The notes: generated by a model not told the origin, from the sequence alone. A DNA stretch of 64,000 nt from Ureibacillus composti (GCA_030348875.1 JAUCEP010000002.1:761001-825000), one strand, 5' to 3'; shown: positions 8,755-18,181, counted from the first letter of the stretch. Numbers and translations are program-made.

Positions 8755-9177
8755 CTAATCCTTTAAAAGAGGGCGATCACGCATTCCCTTTTCAAACCGT
8801 TCAAACAATTCCTTACCTGAAAGATTTTCTTCGAGTAATAATTTTAATAACTTTTCAGCATATTTCGTTCTTCTTCTTGTGATCGTTCCTTTAAGTAATA
8901 CAGAAATTCGATTTCCAATAACATGAATATTACTTACAACGACGCGAAAAGGTGCGGGTTCATTATCTGGAAAGGAAATGACCACTTGTACATCAAAGAC
9001 TTCTTTGGATGCTTGTAACTGCTCGAAAATCACCTTATATTTTTCAGAGATAAATAATTCAAGAATCCAGGACTTATGGCTATTTTCCTGATTAATTACA
9101 ATTCCATCTTCTAAAGGAATCTGTTTCCTTCCCTTTTCTGTCATTAACTCAAACGAAAGCATTTTGAAAGTTTTCAA
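8755..9177 (-). CDS. ywpF: YwpF-like protein of unknown function
   Basis: A 140-residue protein resembling B. subtilis YwpF, a conserved small protein with no established biochemical role. I prefer a TTG start at 9177 (MKTFKMLSFELM) because it sits 6 nt after AGGGGAG; an ATG at 9183 directly abuts that site. Visible blocks are IPLEDGIVINQENSHKSWIL, VQVVISFPDNEPAPF and ISVLLKGTITRRR. No membrane segment is present. Its position next to ssbB is shared with B. subtilis (from memory), which supports the assignment. Confidence 0.7.
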   Translation of the reverse strand: MKTFKMLSFELMTEKGRKQIPLEDGIVINQENSHKSWILELFISEKYKVIFEQLQASKEVFDVQVVISFPDNEPAPFRVVVSNIHVIGNRISVLLKGTITRRRTKYAEKLLKLLLEENLSGKELFERFEKGMRDRPLLKD

Positions 9178-9322
9178 TCCCATCTCCCCTTTAATTTGAA
9201 TTGTTAATTTTAGTATAACATAGAAAAATGCGAAATTTATGATTTGCCCCTATAATTTAAAGCCTCTTAAACTAAGCGCTATCAAGGCTTAACCAAACTT
9301 TTCCCCAATTCTTAAATACCTC

Positions 9323-9335
9323 AAAAATGAATTTT
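9323..9335 (+). promoter_or_regulatory. Possible ComK half-site upstream of ssbB
   Basis: AAAA-N5-TTTT (N5 = ATGAA) fits the ComK AT-box. It lies about 108 nt before the ssbB start. A convincing second box at the usual spacing was not found (the best candidate, near 9292, is poor). Confidence 0.25.
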
Positions 9336-9430
9336 AACTTCCGCTAATGAAGCATTTCTGACTTTTCGGGTTTTGCCCAAATGAAACAGATTCAATTATG
9401 ATATGGGCAGAAGGAAAGGAGGTGAATCTT

Positions 9431-9895
9431 ATGAATCAGGTAGGACTTGTAGGAAGGTTAACACGAGATCCAATGTTAAGGGAGTTCCCGAATAATCGGT
9501 TTCAGACCTCTTTCGTATTAGCGATTAACCGGAACTATCGAAATAATCAAGGGAGTGTTGAAGCGGATTTTGTTCTATGTGTCGCTTGGGGGAAACTTGC
9601 CGAGCGAATAGTTCGATATTGTGGAAAAGGCTCGCTTGTGGGTGTAAATGGTCGGTTACATACCCGTTCCTATACAAATAAAGAACAAAACAGGATCTAT
9701 ACAACAGAAGTATATCTAGATGATGTACGGTTCTATACATTGAAACGGCCTGAAAGACAATATGGAACCACTACGCCAGAGAAAGTAAGTGTTGAAGGAA
9801 ATTATGTTTCACAAGAACATCAAGAAATTGATCGACAAAAAGTACCGGATCAATTTGTTCTCCCAGAAACAGAAGATGCATTACCGATTATTTAA
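9431..9895 (+). CDS. ssbB: Single-stranded DNA-binding protein SsbB
   Basis: An OB-fold protein that coats incoming or replicating single-stranded DNA. The ATG at 9431 follows AGGAGGTGA at the right distance, giving MNQVGLVGRLTRDPMLREF. The OB core includes FVLAINRNYRN, DFVLCVAWGKLAERIVRYCGKG and GVNGRLHTRSYTN. The 154-residue chain has a poorly conserved, non-acidic tail and no SSB-Ct DDDIPF end. This fits the short competence-type SsbB rather than the replicative SsbA. The tail beyond about residue 105 is longer than I recall for B. subtilis SsbB. Confidence 0.88.
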   Translation: MNQVGLVGRLTRDPMLREFPNNRFQTSFVLAINRNYRNNQGSVEADFVLCVAWGKLAERIVRYCGKGSLVGVNGRLHTRSYTNKEQNRIYTTEVYLDDVRFYTLKRPERQYGTTTPEKVSVEGNYVSQEHQEIDRQKVPDQFVLPETEDALPII

Positions 9896-10201
9896 TAAAT
9901 AAAAAAAAGTGGAATTGTTGAAGTGATGAAGGCATGCAAGGGTAATAAGAATAGGGAAATTGGGGAATTTCCCTAAATAGGATTTAGACGGACGGTATTA
10001 AGAAAATGCTAAATGAAAGGGGGAGGATCAGTAAAATCTACTGCTGACCGCACAGTAGTAACCATTCTCCTATACTCTACACGTAACTGCCATCTATACG
10101 GGTTTGTAGAGACCGACAACTTAATAATGTAAAAGAGACTATTAGATAAGGTAAGAAAATGGATAAGCACTTTGAAGAGGGAAAACCGTACGAATGAAAA
10201 A
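9896..10201. other. Gene-free stretch after ssbB
   Basis: I see no supported gene here. A 68-codon minus-strand frame at 10009-10215 has no ribosome site and no recognisable composition. Confidence 0.4.
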
Positions 10202-10240
10202 AGTGAGCGACTCAAACTTATGAGCGCTCACTTTCCGTTT
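10202..10240. terminator. Bidirectional terminator between ssbB and ywqA
   Basis: AGTGAGCG (10202-10209) pairs with CGCTCACT (10225-10232). There is a T run to the right on the plus strand and another on the minus strand, so it can serve the minus-strand ywqB-ywqA operon. Confidence 0.75.
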
Positions 10241-10245
10241 TTTTG

Positions 10246-13083
10246 TTATCTGACCGAAGCTGTATCAAGCATTAATAAATCAAGTAATTCATCTTCTTGA
10301 AGTTCGGTTAACCAATTGCTTGATTGAATTAATTCTTGTGAAAGGGCCGATTTGACTTCCAGCATTTTATCTATTTTCTCTTCAATTGTACCAAGTGTAA
10401 TAAACTTATGAACTTGAACAAATTGAGTTTGACCAATTCGGTATGCGCGGTCGGTTGCTTGATTTTCAACAGCAGGGTTCCACCATCGATCGGCATGTAA
10501 TACATGGTTGGCGGCTGTTAAATTTAATCCTGTACCCCCAGCTTTTAAAGATAGTAAGAAAATAGGGAATTCATGATTTTGGAAGGCCTCCACTAAATGA
10601 TCTCGTTGATGTTTAGCCATACTTCCTGTTAAAAAAGGTACATCTATATTATATAACTCTGAGAAACAATGCTGTAATAAATGCCCCATCCCAATATACT
10701 GGGTAAAGATCAAACACTGTTCGCCATTGTCGACAATTTCTGCTGCAAGTTCAACAATCCGCTTTATTTTCACTGAACGATTCATCATCGTTTTTGCTTC
10801 ATCAAATGGCTCTTTTAAATAAAGAGCAGGATGATTACATAACTGTTTTAGTTTGCTAAGCATTTGAAGAATACGTCCCTTTTTCTCAAATGGCGTCATG
10901 TTTTCCATTTGAGCAAGTGTATCCTCAATATAGCCTTCATACAAAGCGGCTTGCTCCCTTGTTAATGGGCAGAATTCTTTTGATTCTTGTTTATCTGGTA
11001 AATTTAACATAAGATCTGGATCATTTTTCGTACGACGTAATAGGAATGGCGAAATTTTCGCACGTAAGATCTGTTTATGGCGGTCTGATTCATCGCGTTC
11101 AATTGGTAAGATAAATTGCTCTTGGAACTTTCCAAAGCTTCCTAAATACCCTTTGTGGATGAAATCAAAAATAGCCCATAGTTCCGAAAGTCGATTTTCA
11201 ATCGGAGTTCCGGTTAACGCAATATGATGAGTCCCGACTAACTTCCTAATGGAGCGTGATTGAAGGGTCTGCATATTTTTTATGTTTTGCGCTTCATCTA
11301 GTGCAATTGTTGACCAATGGACAGTCTGTAAAAATTCAATATCTTGAGAAATGGTACCATACGTTGTCAGGATTAAGTTTGGCTTTTCTTTTTCAAGATA
11401 TGTTGTAAATGTCTCATCCTTCATTCGGGAGGAGCTATAGTGGGTATGAACTTTTAGAGTCGGTGCAAAACGGGCTAATTCTTTTTGCCAGTTACCTAAA
11501 ACTGATGTTGGACAAATAATAATAGTTGGATTGCTTTCTCCCATTGTTTCATATGTGTGAAGGAGGTAACTGATTAGTTGGACCGTTTTCCCTAATCCCA
11601 TATCATCAGCAAGTACAGCTCCAAAACGTTGTTCCCTCATAAACACAAGCCAATCAAAACCTTCTTGTTGGTATGGACGAAGCTCAGCTTGTAATCCTTT
11701 TGGTAATTCAACAGAAGGTAAGCCTTTTTTATGTTGTAGTTGTTCTAAATACGATTTCAATGACTTTTGTAATTCGAATGCGAAGAATGGATCGTCAAGT
11801 TCCTCTTCATCAGCTTCAAGAGGTGCTGCAAGTTCTTCTGGAATTTCACGGAATAATAAATCGCGAACAGTCCAATTTTCTTTCTCCGCTTTTTCCATGA
11901 GTTCACGAATTTCCATCATCCAATTTGCATCAATGCGGAACCATTCATTGCCAATACGAACGAATTCTCGTTTTTCATCAACAATCTTACGGAACTCTTC
12001 TGGCGAAAGTTCTTCACCGTTCATTGAAAGCTGCCATTTGAATGCTAAAATATCGTCTAAACCAGCCATTGATTTCTGTGACTGATTCGAAGCACTTACT
12101 TTAACTCGCAACTTAGATTGTTTTAATTCTTTTAACCATGCTGGAAGAATAACATCAAAGCCAAGTGCCCCCAGCTTAGCAAAATCATCTCGTAAAAGTT
12201 TTCGTACTTCCGCATCTTCAAGACTGACATGAAGGAAGCTGTCCGTAGAAATGCTATGCTCACTTAAATCCATTAGTTCAAGCATTTGATTTTGTAGATT
12301 TGCAATATCTTCCGCAATCGGTACCCATTTTTCAGGTACAGCTTGAGGAATTGGATAATGACGCTTACGAATTGCGGGTGTCCAAAGTTTGGCTGTTTTA
12401 TTGGTTGCTAACACAGTTTCAAGCAGCCATTCCTCTGAATTTTCTTCTGGTTCCGATAAGCGAAGTGCTACTTTTACATTGCCAATAGAATGCTCTTTTT
12501 GTAATGGCCATCCACCTTCTTTGAAAAAAGGTAGTAAAGTAGGAAGGTCATTTTCAGTTAACCCTGCAAACGCCAGCTTTTGTTGTACCGCTGTCGTTAA
12601 AACAGAGGTTAAGTAGTCTAGGTCAATTTCAATATCCTTAAAAGCTGATGTAACGAATTCATCTTTGGCAAATTCAGTAGGTAGTTTGAAAGATAAATGT
12701 AACTTACCTTCCTCAGCTGTCTCGGTTTTTGCGTAATCCCAGAGAACACTACTATTCCAAAGAAGTTGAAGTGCATTTGTACTTGCTATGATCTTTTTCG
12801 ATTGGTCATCTACGCCCACATGCTGAACAAAAGGATGCTTGATTGTTGGAGAGAAGAGTTCCACTAACTCAGCAGCAGTCAACCTGATTTCCTGTTCATC
12901 CATATTAGCGCCGATTCCGAAAAAGTTTGATTCATATCGATAGAACAGTAATCGAGCCCAATTTGCTGTTAATTGTGGGTGCTCATTATCTGATAGAGAC
13001 ATTAAAGAAAAGAAACCAGGTTGACGTTCTTCTATTTTTAACCGTAAAGATTTTGCAAAAGGCGTTGAAAATTCTGTTGTCAT
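10246..13083 (-). CDS. ywqA: SNF2-family DEAD/DEAH helicase YwqA
   Basis: A 945-residue Swi2/Snf2-type ATP-dependent DNA translocase, probably acting on protein-DNA complexes or in repair; its true substrate is not known. The N-terminal half (about 1-450) is the bacterial SNF2 helicase-associated region. The motor follows: motif I DDMGLGKTVQ, motif II DEAQ, motif III LTGTPIENRL, and in lobe 2 SLKAGGTGLNL (motif V) and DRAYRIGQ (motif VI). It overlaps the upstream SWIM-protein gene by 4 nt (ATGA), a sign of translational coupling and joint function. Length and pairing agree with B. subtilis YwqA/YwqB. Confidence 0.92.
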   Translation of the reverse strand: MTTEFSTPFAKSLRLKIEERQPGFFSLMSLSDNEHPQLTANWARLLFYRYESNFFGIGANMDEQEIRLTAAELVELFSPTIKHPFVQHVGVDDQSKKIIASTNALQLLWNSSVLWDYAKTETAEEGKLHLSFKLPTEFAKDEFVTSAFKDIEIDLDYLTSVLTTAVQQKLAFAGLTENDLPTLLPFFKEGGWPLQKEHSIGNVKVALRLSEPEENSEEWLLETVLATNKTAKLWTPAIRKRHYPIPQAVPEKWVPIAEDIANLQNQMLELMDLSEHSISTDSFLHVSLEDAEVRKLLRDDFAKLGALGFDVILPAWLKELKQSKLRVKVSASNQSQKSMAGLDDILAFKWQLSMNGEELSPEEFRKIVDEKREFVRIGNEWFRIDANWMMEIRELMEKAEKENWTVRDLLFREIPEELAAPLEADEEELDDPFFAFELQKSLKSYLEQLQHKKGLPSVELPKGLQAELRPYQQEGFDWLVFMREQRFGAVLADDMGLGKTVQLISYLLHTYETMGESNPTIIICPTSVLGNWQKELARFAPTLKVHTHYSSSRMKDETFTTYLEKEKPNLILTTYGTISQDIEFLQTVHWSTIALDEAQNIKNMQTLQSRSIRKLVGTHHIALTGTPIENRLSELWAIFDFIHKGYLGSFGKFQEQFILPIERDESDRHKQILRAKISPFLLRRTKNDPDLMLNLPDKQESKEFCPLTREQAALYEGYIEDTLAQMENMTPFEKKGRILQMLSKLKQLCNHPALYLKEPFDEAKTMMNRSVKIKRIVELAAEIVDNGEQCLIFTQYIGMGHLLQHCFSELYNIDVPFLTGSMAKHQRDHLVEAFQNHEFPIFLLSLKAGGTGLNLTAANHVLHADRWWNPAVENQATDRAYRIGQTQFVQVHKFITLGTIEEKIDKMLEVKSALSQELIQSSNWLTELQEDELLDLLMLDTASVR

Positions 13084-14681
13084 GCCAGTAAATTTCCTTT
13101 CTCTAATTCTTCCTGCAATGCGCGTAATCGTTTGTATTGCTCACGAATTGTAAAAATATAATCTTCCCAAAAGTTCATCCTACCGCTCTTTTTCGCTGCA
13201 GACTTCATCATCTTCCAAATACGTACTGCTTGTTTATAGTTTAATCGCGATTTTTGATCCACTTCTTGAAGCGCGTAGTAATGGTAGAGTGGAAGCGTTA
13301 CTTGGGGTGCTTCATCTAAAACATCCTTTAAGCCACAAGATTCTAAGTATGAAATGGAAGAAGGATATAGCTGATGAAGTGCAGCCCACTCGTCAAAACG
13401 CTTCGTTTTTAGTAGGTAATTTGAATATGGCTGAATCCCATATGTTCCAAATGCAGAATAGAGCATTAATTCTTCTTGTTCAGTTAAGACAATATTGTCG
13501 TAAATTAAACTTGCTCTTCGTACATACATTTGCCGATGTGTTGGTTTTAAATGTTCATGAATAAATTCCTGTAGGTAGGGAAGCACGGATTTTAATATAA
13601 TTTCGCCAGCTTCCTGATTGTTCTGTGAAAATGACAATTTAGCGAGACCAAAGTAAACATCTAGCGTTGGTATATTTACCTTTTGCAGGGTTTCCCGTAA
13701 CGACTCATGATCTTTTACCATTATATAAAATAAATTCATGACGAGGTGTAATGGGACATCTTCACTTAAATTAGGGTTTTCATCAGGGTTATCCATCAAG
13801 CTTGTCAGGATGGTTAGTTCTTTTTCTGCACGTTTCTTCTCAATAAAGACTGTATCCCAAAACGATAAATACAGATTCATTCTTCTGCTAAACTGACCAT
13901 GCCGTTCTAACAATAGTTCACGGACCATGTTTTGTAACAAATCGAAAAATGGATCCGTTGCAAATAATCTAGAACCCCCTGAGAGCTCATGCATATTATC
14001 TTGAATTTTATTTAAGGTTTTATCGAAATAGTATTCAAAATAATGGCTTGTCACAGGTGTGTTTGTCCTGTTCAAGTGTTCCCATATTTTATTGAAAACG
14101 CCAATTTCCATAAACAAGTTATAGATTGGCTGCCATTCACGTTCATAAGGCATATGCTTTTTTAATTTGGTAAAAGCATTTTCAGCTAAGTTGGTAAGCA
14201 AAAAGCTGTCAGCTGGAACGGGTCTTCCTGGCTGCAATAAGTGCGACATCACTTCATTTACCATCGCAAGCCAATTCTCGGGAGTCCGCTCGGATGCTAA
14301 TAGATGCAGTTGTACACTTTTTTTCTGGCGCCAATTCGTTACCCACTCTTGGACAGAATCATAGTATTGGTATAACGATAACAAAACGCTTACTTTATGG
14401 CGGCACCAATCGTTTTGCGGGCAACTACAAGTAATTCGTTCGTAATCAAAATTAACCGTGACTTCTGTTAATCGCACATCTTGAACAATGGTATGTAACG
14501 TTTGATATGCTGGGATGAAACGCTCAAACTGGACAGATTTATTTCGAACCGCAAACAATGCGCGGCGAATCAACTCCTCATCCTCCTGAACGGAAGGATG
14601 CAATTCGCGTTCCACTTGTTCTAACTGTGTATTTATAAACGATTGATGATCACGTGCAATCGTTGCAACAGATAAACTCAC
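13080..14681 (-). CDS. ywqB: SWIM zinc-finger protein YwqB
   Basis: A 533-residue protein with a SWIM zinc finger at residues about 80-98: ITCSCPQNDWCRHKVSVLL gives the CxC and CxH ligands. SWIM domains bind DNA or proteins and are often paired with SNF2 helicases. The rest is helix-rich without other recognisable domains. It starts at GTG 14681 after AAGGAG, and the stop overlaps the ywqA start. The pair is probably one functional unit; the biochemical role is unknown. Confidence 0.85.
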   Translation of the reverse strand: MSLSVATIARDHQSFINTQLEQVERELHPSVQEDEELIRRALFAVRNKSVQFERFIPAYQTLHTIVQDVRLTEVTVNFDYERITCSCPQNDWCRHKVSVLLSLYQYYDSVQEWVTNWRQKKSVQLHLLASERTPENWLAMVNEVMSHLLQPGRPVPADSFLLTNLAENAFTKLKKHMPYEREWQPIYNLFMEIGVFNKIWEHLNRTNTPVTSHYFEYYFDKTLNKIQDNMHELSGGSRLFATDPFFDLLQNMVRELLLERHGQFSRRMNLYLSFWDTVFIEKKRAEKELTILTSLMDNPDENPNLSEDVPLHLVMNLFYIMVKDHESLRETLQKVNIPTLDVYFGLAKLSFSQNNQEAGEIILKSVLPYLQEFIHEHLKPTHRQMYVRRASLIYDNIVLTEQEELMLYSAFGTYGIQPYSNYLLKTKRFDEWAALHQLYPSSISYLESCGLKDVLDEAPQVTLPLYHYYALQEVDQKSRLNYKQAVRIWKMMKSAAKKSGRMNFWEDYIFTIREQYKRLRALQEELEKGNLLA

Positions 14682-14991
14682 TTAACATCGCTCCTTAGAA
14701 AGACACATCTCATGCATGAATTGAACAAAGTCTAAAAACGCCACTTCCTATGGCAAGGACTTTGTGATCAACTTCTTGTTGGCCCAAGATCGTGTCCCTT
14801 CTTATACGGATTTTCTTGAATTGTTTGATTTTAATCCGCTAAAAAAGTCTTTCCCTTCATTATACCGTTAAATCAAGTGTATTGTTAGCATTTCGATTGA
14901 AAGTGTGGAGGGGGACTGTTATTTGAGAGGATGTTGGTTATTTGCGAGGGGATGGAATGGTGTTGGAAGTGGATTCGATGGAGATTTTGAT
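14682..14991. other. Upstream region of ywqB without a gene
   Basis: It holds the presumed minus-strand promoter region for ywqB-ywqA. No clear -10/-35 pair, structured RNA or small ORF was supported. Confidence 0.35.
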
Positions 14992-15313
14992 TGAACGGAC
15001 GAAAAGCGCGGTTAAGCGGACGAAAGAAAACATGAACGGACGAAACGCGTGGCTAAGCGGACGAAAGAAATTGTGAACGGACGAAAAGGGTAGCTAAGCG
15101 GACGAAAGAAATCGTGAAACGGACGAAACGTGTGGTTAAGCGGACGAAAGAAACGTGAACGGACGAAATGCGCGGCTAAGCGGACGAAAGAAATTGTGAA
15201 CGGACGAAACGTGTGGCTAAGCGGACGAAAGAAACGCTGAACGGACGAAAAGTGAGGCTAAGCGGACGAAAGAAAACGTGAACGGACGAAAAGCGTGGCT
15301 AAGCGGACGAATC
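14992..15313 (+). repeat. Phased repeat array 1: 16 copies of CGGACGAAA
   Basis: Sixteen cores CGGACGAA(A) start at 14996, 15017, 15037, 15058, 15078, 15099, 15120, 15141, 15160, 15181, 15201, 15222, 15242, 15263, 15283 and 15304. Spacing is 19-21 bp, mean 20.5. Two forms alternate strictly: TGAACGGACGAAA with a variable spacer, and CTAAGCGGACGAAAGAAA. Spacers between cores are only loosely conserved. It lies between ywqB and the IDEAL-domain gene and is not coding. Confidence 0.92.
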
Positions 15314-15735
15314 ATCACCCCTATCCAGAAGTAACAAATTTATTCCATATTCCCGGTAAAAAAGAAAAATATAATCAAAATGGCACGGTTTGAAACTGTA
15401 AAAGTTTGGAGACCATATCAGTAACGAGGTAATCAAAGGCCCAAGCCATGGTTGAATGAAGCACAATGATCTAGCGAGTCATACAATTTTGAATGAGTCA
15501 ATAATACGACCTACTATTTTATCTGAACGCAACACTATCCAGGAGCGAAAAGTTTTCTGAATTGTGTTCACAAAATAGACATTTTTCAGCGAAGGGTTAC
15601 ATAAGTATAAATAAACATAAATGTTCGTATTATCTACTCATCGAGGAATTTGATTCGATGAGAAATATTGAATAAAAACAACCTGGTTTAATTATAAAAA
15701 TGGTAGAGTGCCTAAAGATACTTCGAGCTAAAAAT
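15314..15735. other. Gene-free stretch before the IDEAL-domain gene
   Basis: AT-rich, with no ORF, repeat or structured RNA that I can support. Confidence 0.35.
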
Positions 15736-15736
15736 A

Positions 15737-15745
15737 TGTTATAAT
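15737..15745 (+). promoter_or_regulatory. Extended -10 promoter of the IDEAL-domain gene
   Basis: TGTTATAAT lies 40 nt before the start codon. No good -35 is visible. Confidence 0.45.
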
Positions 15746-15785
15746 CAGAAATATCAGAATAATCGGATAATTAGGAGGGGTCAAT

Positions 15786-16250
15786 ATGATTCAAGTGCAA
15801 TTTATGAAACCATTTTATACGAAAGTTGCAGGAGAGAATTTACGGTTAGTCTTTGCATATCAATACTTCTCGATTATGAAGGATAATGAATTGTATCATT
15901 TTGTTCCAGTCGAAGGGAAAGAGATTATTGTGAACTTGAATACGATGCAAATTGAAAACCTTTCTGAAATATTTGTTTTCCAACGTGGGAACCGTTATAT
16001 TCGCATGCCATTGTATCAATTATTATTAATTTCAAATGTGCACGAACATTTGTCGCCAATTCTACAAAAGGCTTCATCTCAGAAGGATACGGTGAACCTT
16101 GTACCAAATGAATCAGATCAAGAAATTGACAGTGTGATCCGAGTGTTGGAAGAACAAAATATTGATCGATTAATTGATGAGGCTTTAGCTAATCGTGACG
16201 AAGAATTGTTTAATGATTTAGTGGAGCGAAAAACTGCACTACAACAGTAG
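15786..16250 (+). CDS. IDEAL-domain protein
   Basis: A 154-residue cytosolic protein. ATG 15786 follows AGGAGGGG. The C-terminal segment NIDRLIDEALANRDEELFNDL matches the short IDEAL domain found at the ends of several Bacillales proteins (YpiB and ComK-related regulators); it is thought to mediate protein interaction. The N-terminal 100 residues (VEGKEIIVNLNTMQIENL, GNRYIRMPLYQLLLI) form a beta-rich domain I cannot name. It stands alone, flanked by array 1 upstream and a terminator downstream. Confidence 0.7.
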   Translation: MIQVQFMKPFYTKVAGENLRLVFAYQYFSIMKDNELYHFVPVEGKEIIVNLNTMQIENLSEIFVFQRGNRYIRMPLYQLLLISNVHEHLSPILQKASSQKDTVNLVPNESDQEIDSVIRVLEEQNIDRLIDEALANRDEELFNDLVERKTALQQ

Positions 16251-16308
16251 TAGCTTTGTGAGCGGACATCGGAGGATTAACAACAGCATGAATACAATTG
16301 AAACATAA

Positions 16309-16343
16309 AAAGCACCTCGATACATATTTCATCGAAGGTGCTT
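16309..16343 (+). terminator. Terminator after the IDEAL-domain gene
   Basis: AAGCACCTCGAT and ATCGAAGGTGCTT form a 12-bp stem with one bulge. The following T run is short. Confidence 0.6.
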
Positions 16344-16446
16344 ATGTTCTATATTAAAGGGTTGGGATTAGATTAATGGAAGAAATCGCATGACGTGAAC
16401 TATTTTAACAAGGGTCAAAAAGGTTTTGTACGTAGATTTCTGATTA

Positions 16447-16542
16447 TTAGATAAAGTAGTGAATAACCAACACAACAATCCCTGATCCAATTATACCAAA
16501 GAGCCAATCTCCCAAAGTTAACTTACGTTTAGCTTCTTTCAT
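16447..16542 (-). CDS. Candidate 31-residue single-pass membrane microprotein
   Basis: A short minus-strand frame begins at ATG 16542 and ends at TAA 16447-16449. It is preceded by a very strong ribosome site, GAGGAGGGG, spaced 5 nt from the ATG. The peptide has a basic N-terminus (MKEAKRKLTLGDW) and a hydrophobic C-terminal stretch (FGIIGSGIVVLVIHYFI) long enough for one membrane helix. No family is recognised. The ribosome site, charge layout and helix make it more than a chance ORF, but expression is unproven. Confidence 0.5.
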   Translation of the reverse strand: MKEAKRKLTLGDWLFGIIGSGIVVLVIHYFI

Positions 16543-16954
16543 CCATACCCCTCCTCTTTTACTAACCCCCGGACCTAGCAACTTTAGAACTACTAAATAT
16601 AAGAAATTTAGTTAACCTTTAATCTATTCAAAAAGCCTCACTAGAAGTAGAACAGAAGTTTAGTTTTAGTTTGAAATCGTCAATTAGTCCTTTTGGATGT
16701 GGAAAAAATTGTGTGTTCTGTATAACTAAACATTTAATGAAGACTCTTCACTTTGATATATGCCGGGAAGAAGGTTTTGTTCATTTCGAGGTCAAATTTT
16801 ACAATTGGGAGTTCCACTAAAATGAAATTTATGTAATTGAAAAATAATATTTGAAGGCGCTTCTTAATCTCAAATAAAAAGTTTAATGAGACTAATATAC
16901 CAGGGCACTTTCTTTCTGCTATTTTGAAAGAAAAATAGTAGGAGGATCTAGTAA

Positions 16955-17941
16955 TTGATTTTAAAACCGTTCGAACCCTATCCGATGACTGCAGCATTAA
17001 CTGCACTAACTAAAAGACTTCACCCTTCCCACGAAATGTACTCAAAATTACAAGTTGAACTCAATAGGCAGGAAGCTGGTGAACATGGCGAACAACATGT
17101 CTTTTCTTTGTTAGCGACTAGCCAACTACCAGACCAAACCTATTTACTCCATAACGTAGGATTGAAATCAAAAGTAGAGACGCAAATTGATATACTGGTT
17201 TTGTCCCCTTGGTGGTGTTTGATCTTGGAAGTTAAAAATATTAAAGGAAAGCTTTATTTCAACGACAATCCACGTCAGCTTATTCGAAAAGGTGATGATG
17301 GTGGGAAAGATGAAATACTAGGGAGTCCTGAAATTCAGGTGGAACAATATACTTTTGGATTGAAGTCATTCTTGGAGAGTCATGGGGTCAAATTACCGAT
17401 TTACGGGGCAATCCTTTTTCCGTTTAATAATGCAATTATTGAGAAACCACCTGAGAAGATACTATTATTGATTGGACGAGAGGTAGTTAGATTTATTTGG
17501 TCTTTGCCAAGGAGTAGTGGAGTAAATGTTGATTCGAGAAAGTTGGGGGAATTATTAATGAAATCCCTTTATACTCGTGATCCATTCCCACTTTGCCACT
17601 ACTACAAGATCTCACCAAGTATGATTTCTTCTGGCGTTGAATGTCCACACTGTGGAACCATTCCGATGCAGAGGGCGTTAAGAACATGGAAATGTCCGAA
17701 GTGTGAGAAGACGAGTATGGATGCACATAGGAAGGCATTAGCTGATTATTCGATGCTAATTAATAAACAAATATCAAATAGTGAGTGTGTAAGTTACTTA
17801 AGGTTAAAGAATCATCAACAAGCTCATCGAATATTAGCTAAATGCAGTAGTTCGAGAACAGGGAAAAGTAGAAATAGTGTATATCACTTAAGTTATAATT
17901 TACTTTTAAAGGGAGAAAGCAATCCTGGAGGAACAAAATAA
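16955..17941 (+). CDS. NERD-domain protein with C-terminal zinc ribbon
   Basis: A 328-residue protein starting at TTG 16955, 9 nt after AGGAGG. Residues about 45-170 form a NERD (nuclease-related) domain: GEHGEQHVFSLL, then QIDILVLSPWWCLILEVKN with the restriction-endonuclease-like D...ExK core, and GSPEIQVEQYTFGL. A zinc ribbon (CPHCG...CPKCEK) follows at about 229-253. The chain ends in a basic HQQAHRILAKCSS-type tail common in Bacillales NERD proteins. Nuclease activity is plausible from the fold but unproven. Array 2 starts 4 nt after its stop codon. Confidence 0.82.
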   Translation: MILKPFEPYPMTAALTALTKRLHPSHEMYSKLQVELNRQEAGEHGEQHVFSLLATSQLPDQTYLLHNVGLKSKVETQIDILVLSPWWCLILEVKNIKGKLYFNDNPRQLIRKGDDGGKDEILGSPEIQVEQYTFGLKSFLESHGVKLPIYGAILFPFNNAIIEKPPEKILLLIGREVVRFIWSLPRSSGVNVDSRKLGELLMKSLYTRDPFPLCHYYKISPSMISSGVECPHCGTIPMQRALRTWKCPKCEKTSMDAHRKALADYSMLINKQISNSECVSYLRLKNHQQAHRILAKCSSSRTGKSRNSVYHLSYNLLLKGESNPGGTK

Positions 17942-17944
17942 CCG

Positions 17945-18181
17945 TGAACGGACGAAAGAAACGGTGAACGGACGAAAAGGATTGCTAAGCGGACGAAAGA
18001 AACGGTGAACAGACGAAAAGGATTGCTAAGCGGACGAAAGGAACGGTGAACGGACGAAAAGCATGCTAAGCGGACGAAAGGAACGGTGAACGGACGAAAA
18101 GTGATGCTAAGCGGACGAAAGGAATCGTGAACGGACGAAAACCAATGTTAAGCGGTCAAAAGAGTCATGAAAGGACAAAAA
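17945..18181 (+). repeat. Phased repeat array 2: 12 copies of CGGACGAAA
   Basis: Cores start at 17949, 17969, 17990, 18010, 18031, 18051, 18071, 18091, 18112, 18132, 18153 and 18172, spaced 19-21 bp. The same two alternating forms as in array 1 are seen (GTGAACGGACGAAAAG and GCTAAGCGGACGAAAG). The last two copies are decayed. It lies directly behind the NERD gene and upstream of the wecC promoter. Confidence 0.92.

Noticed and set aside
10009-10215. 68-codon minus-strand ORF
   Set aside because: No ribosome site, no recognisable composition, and it overlaps the terminator of the ywqB-ywqA operon.
14992-15313. CRISPR array
   Set aside because: The repeat core is only ~9-13 bp, the period is ~20 bp, spacers are similar to each other, and no cas gene is near. 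The same reasoning applies to the arrays at 17.9, 50.8, 53 and 62.7 kb.
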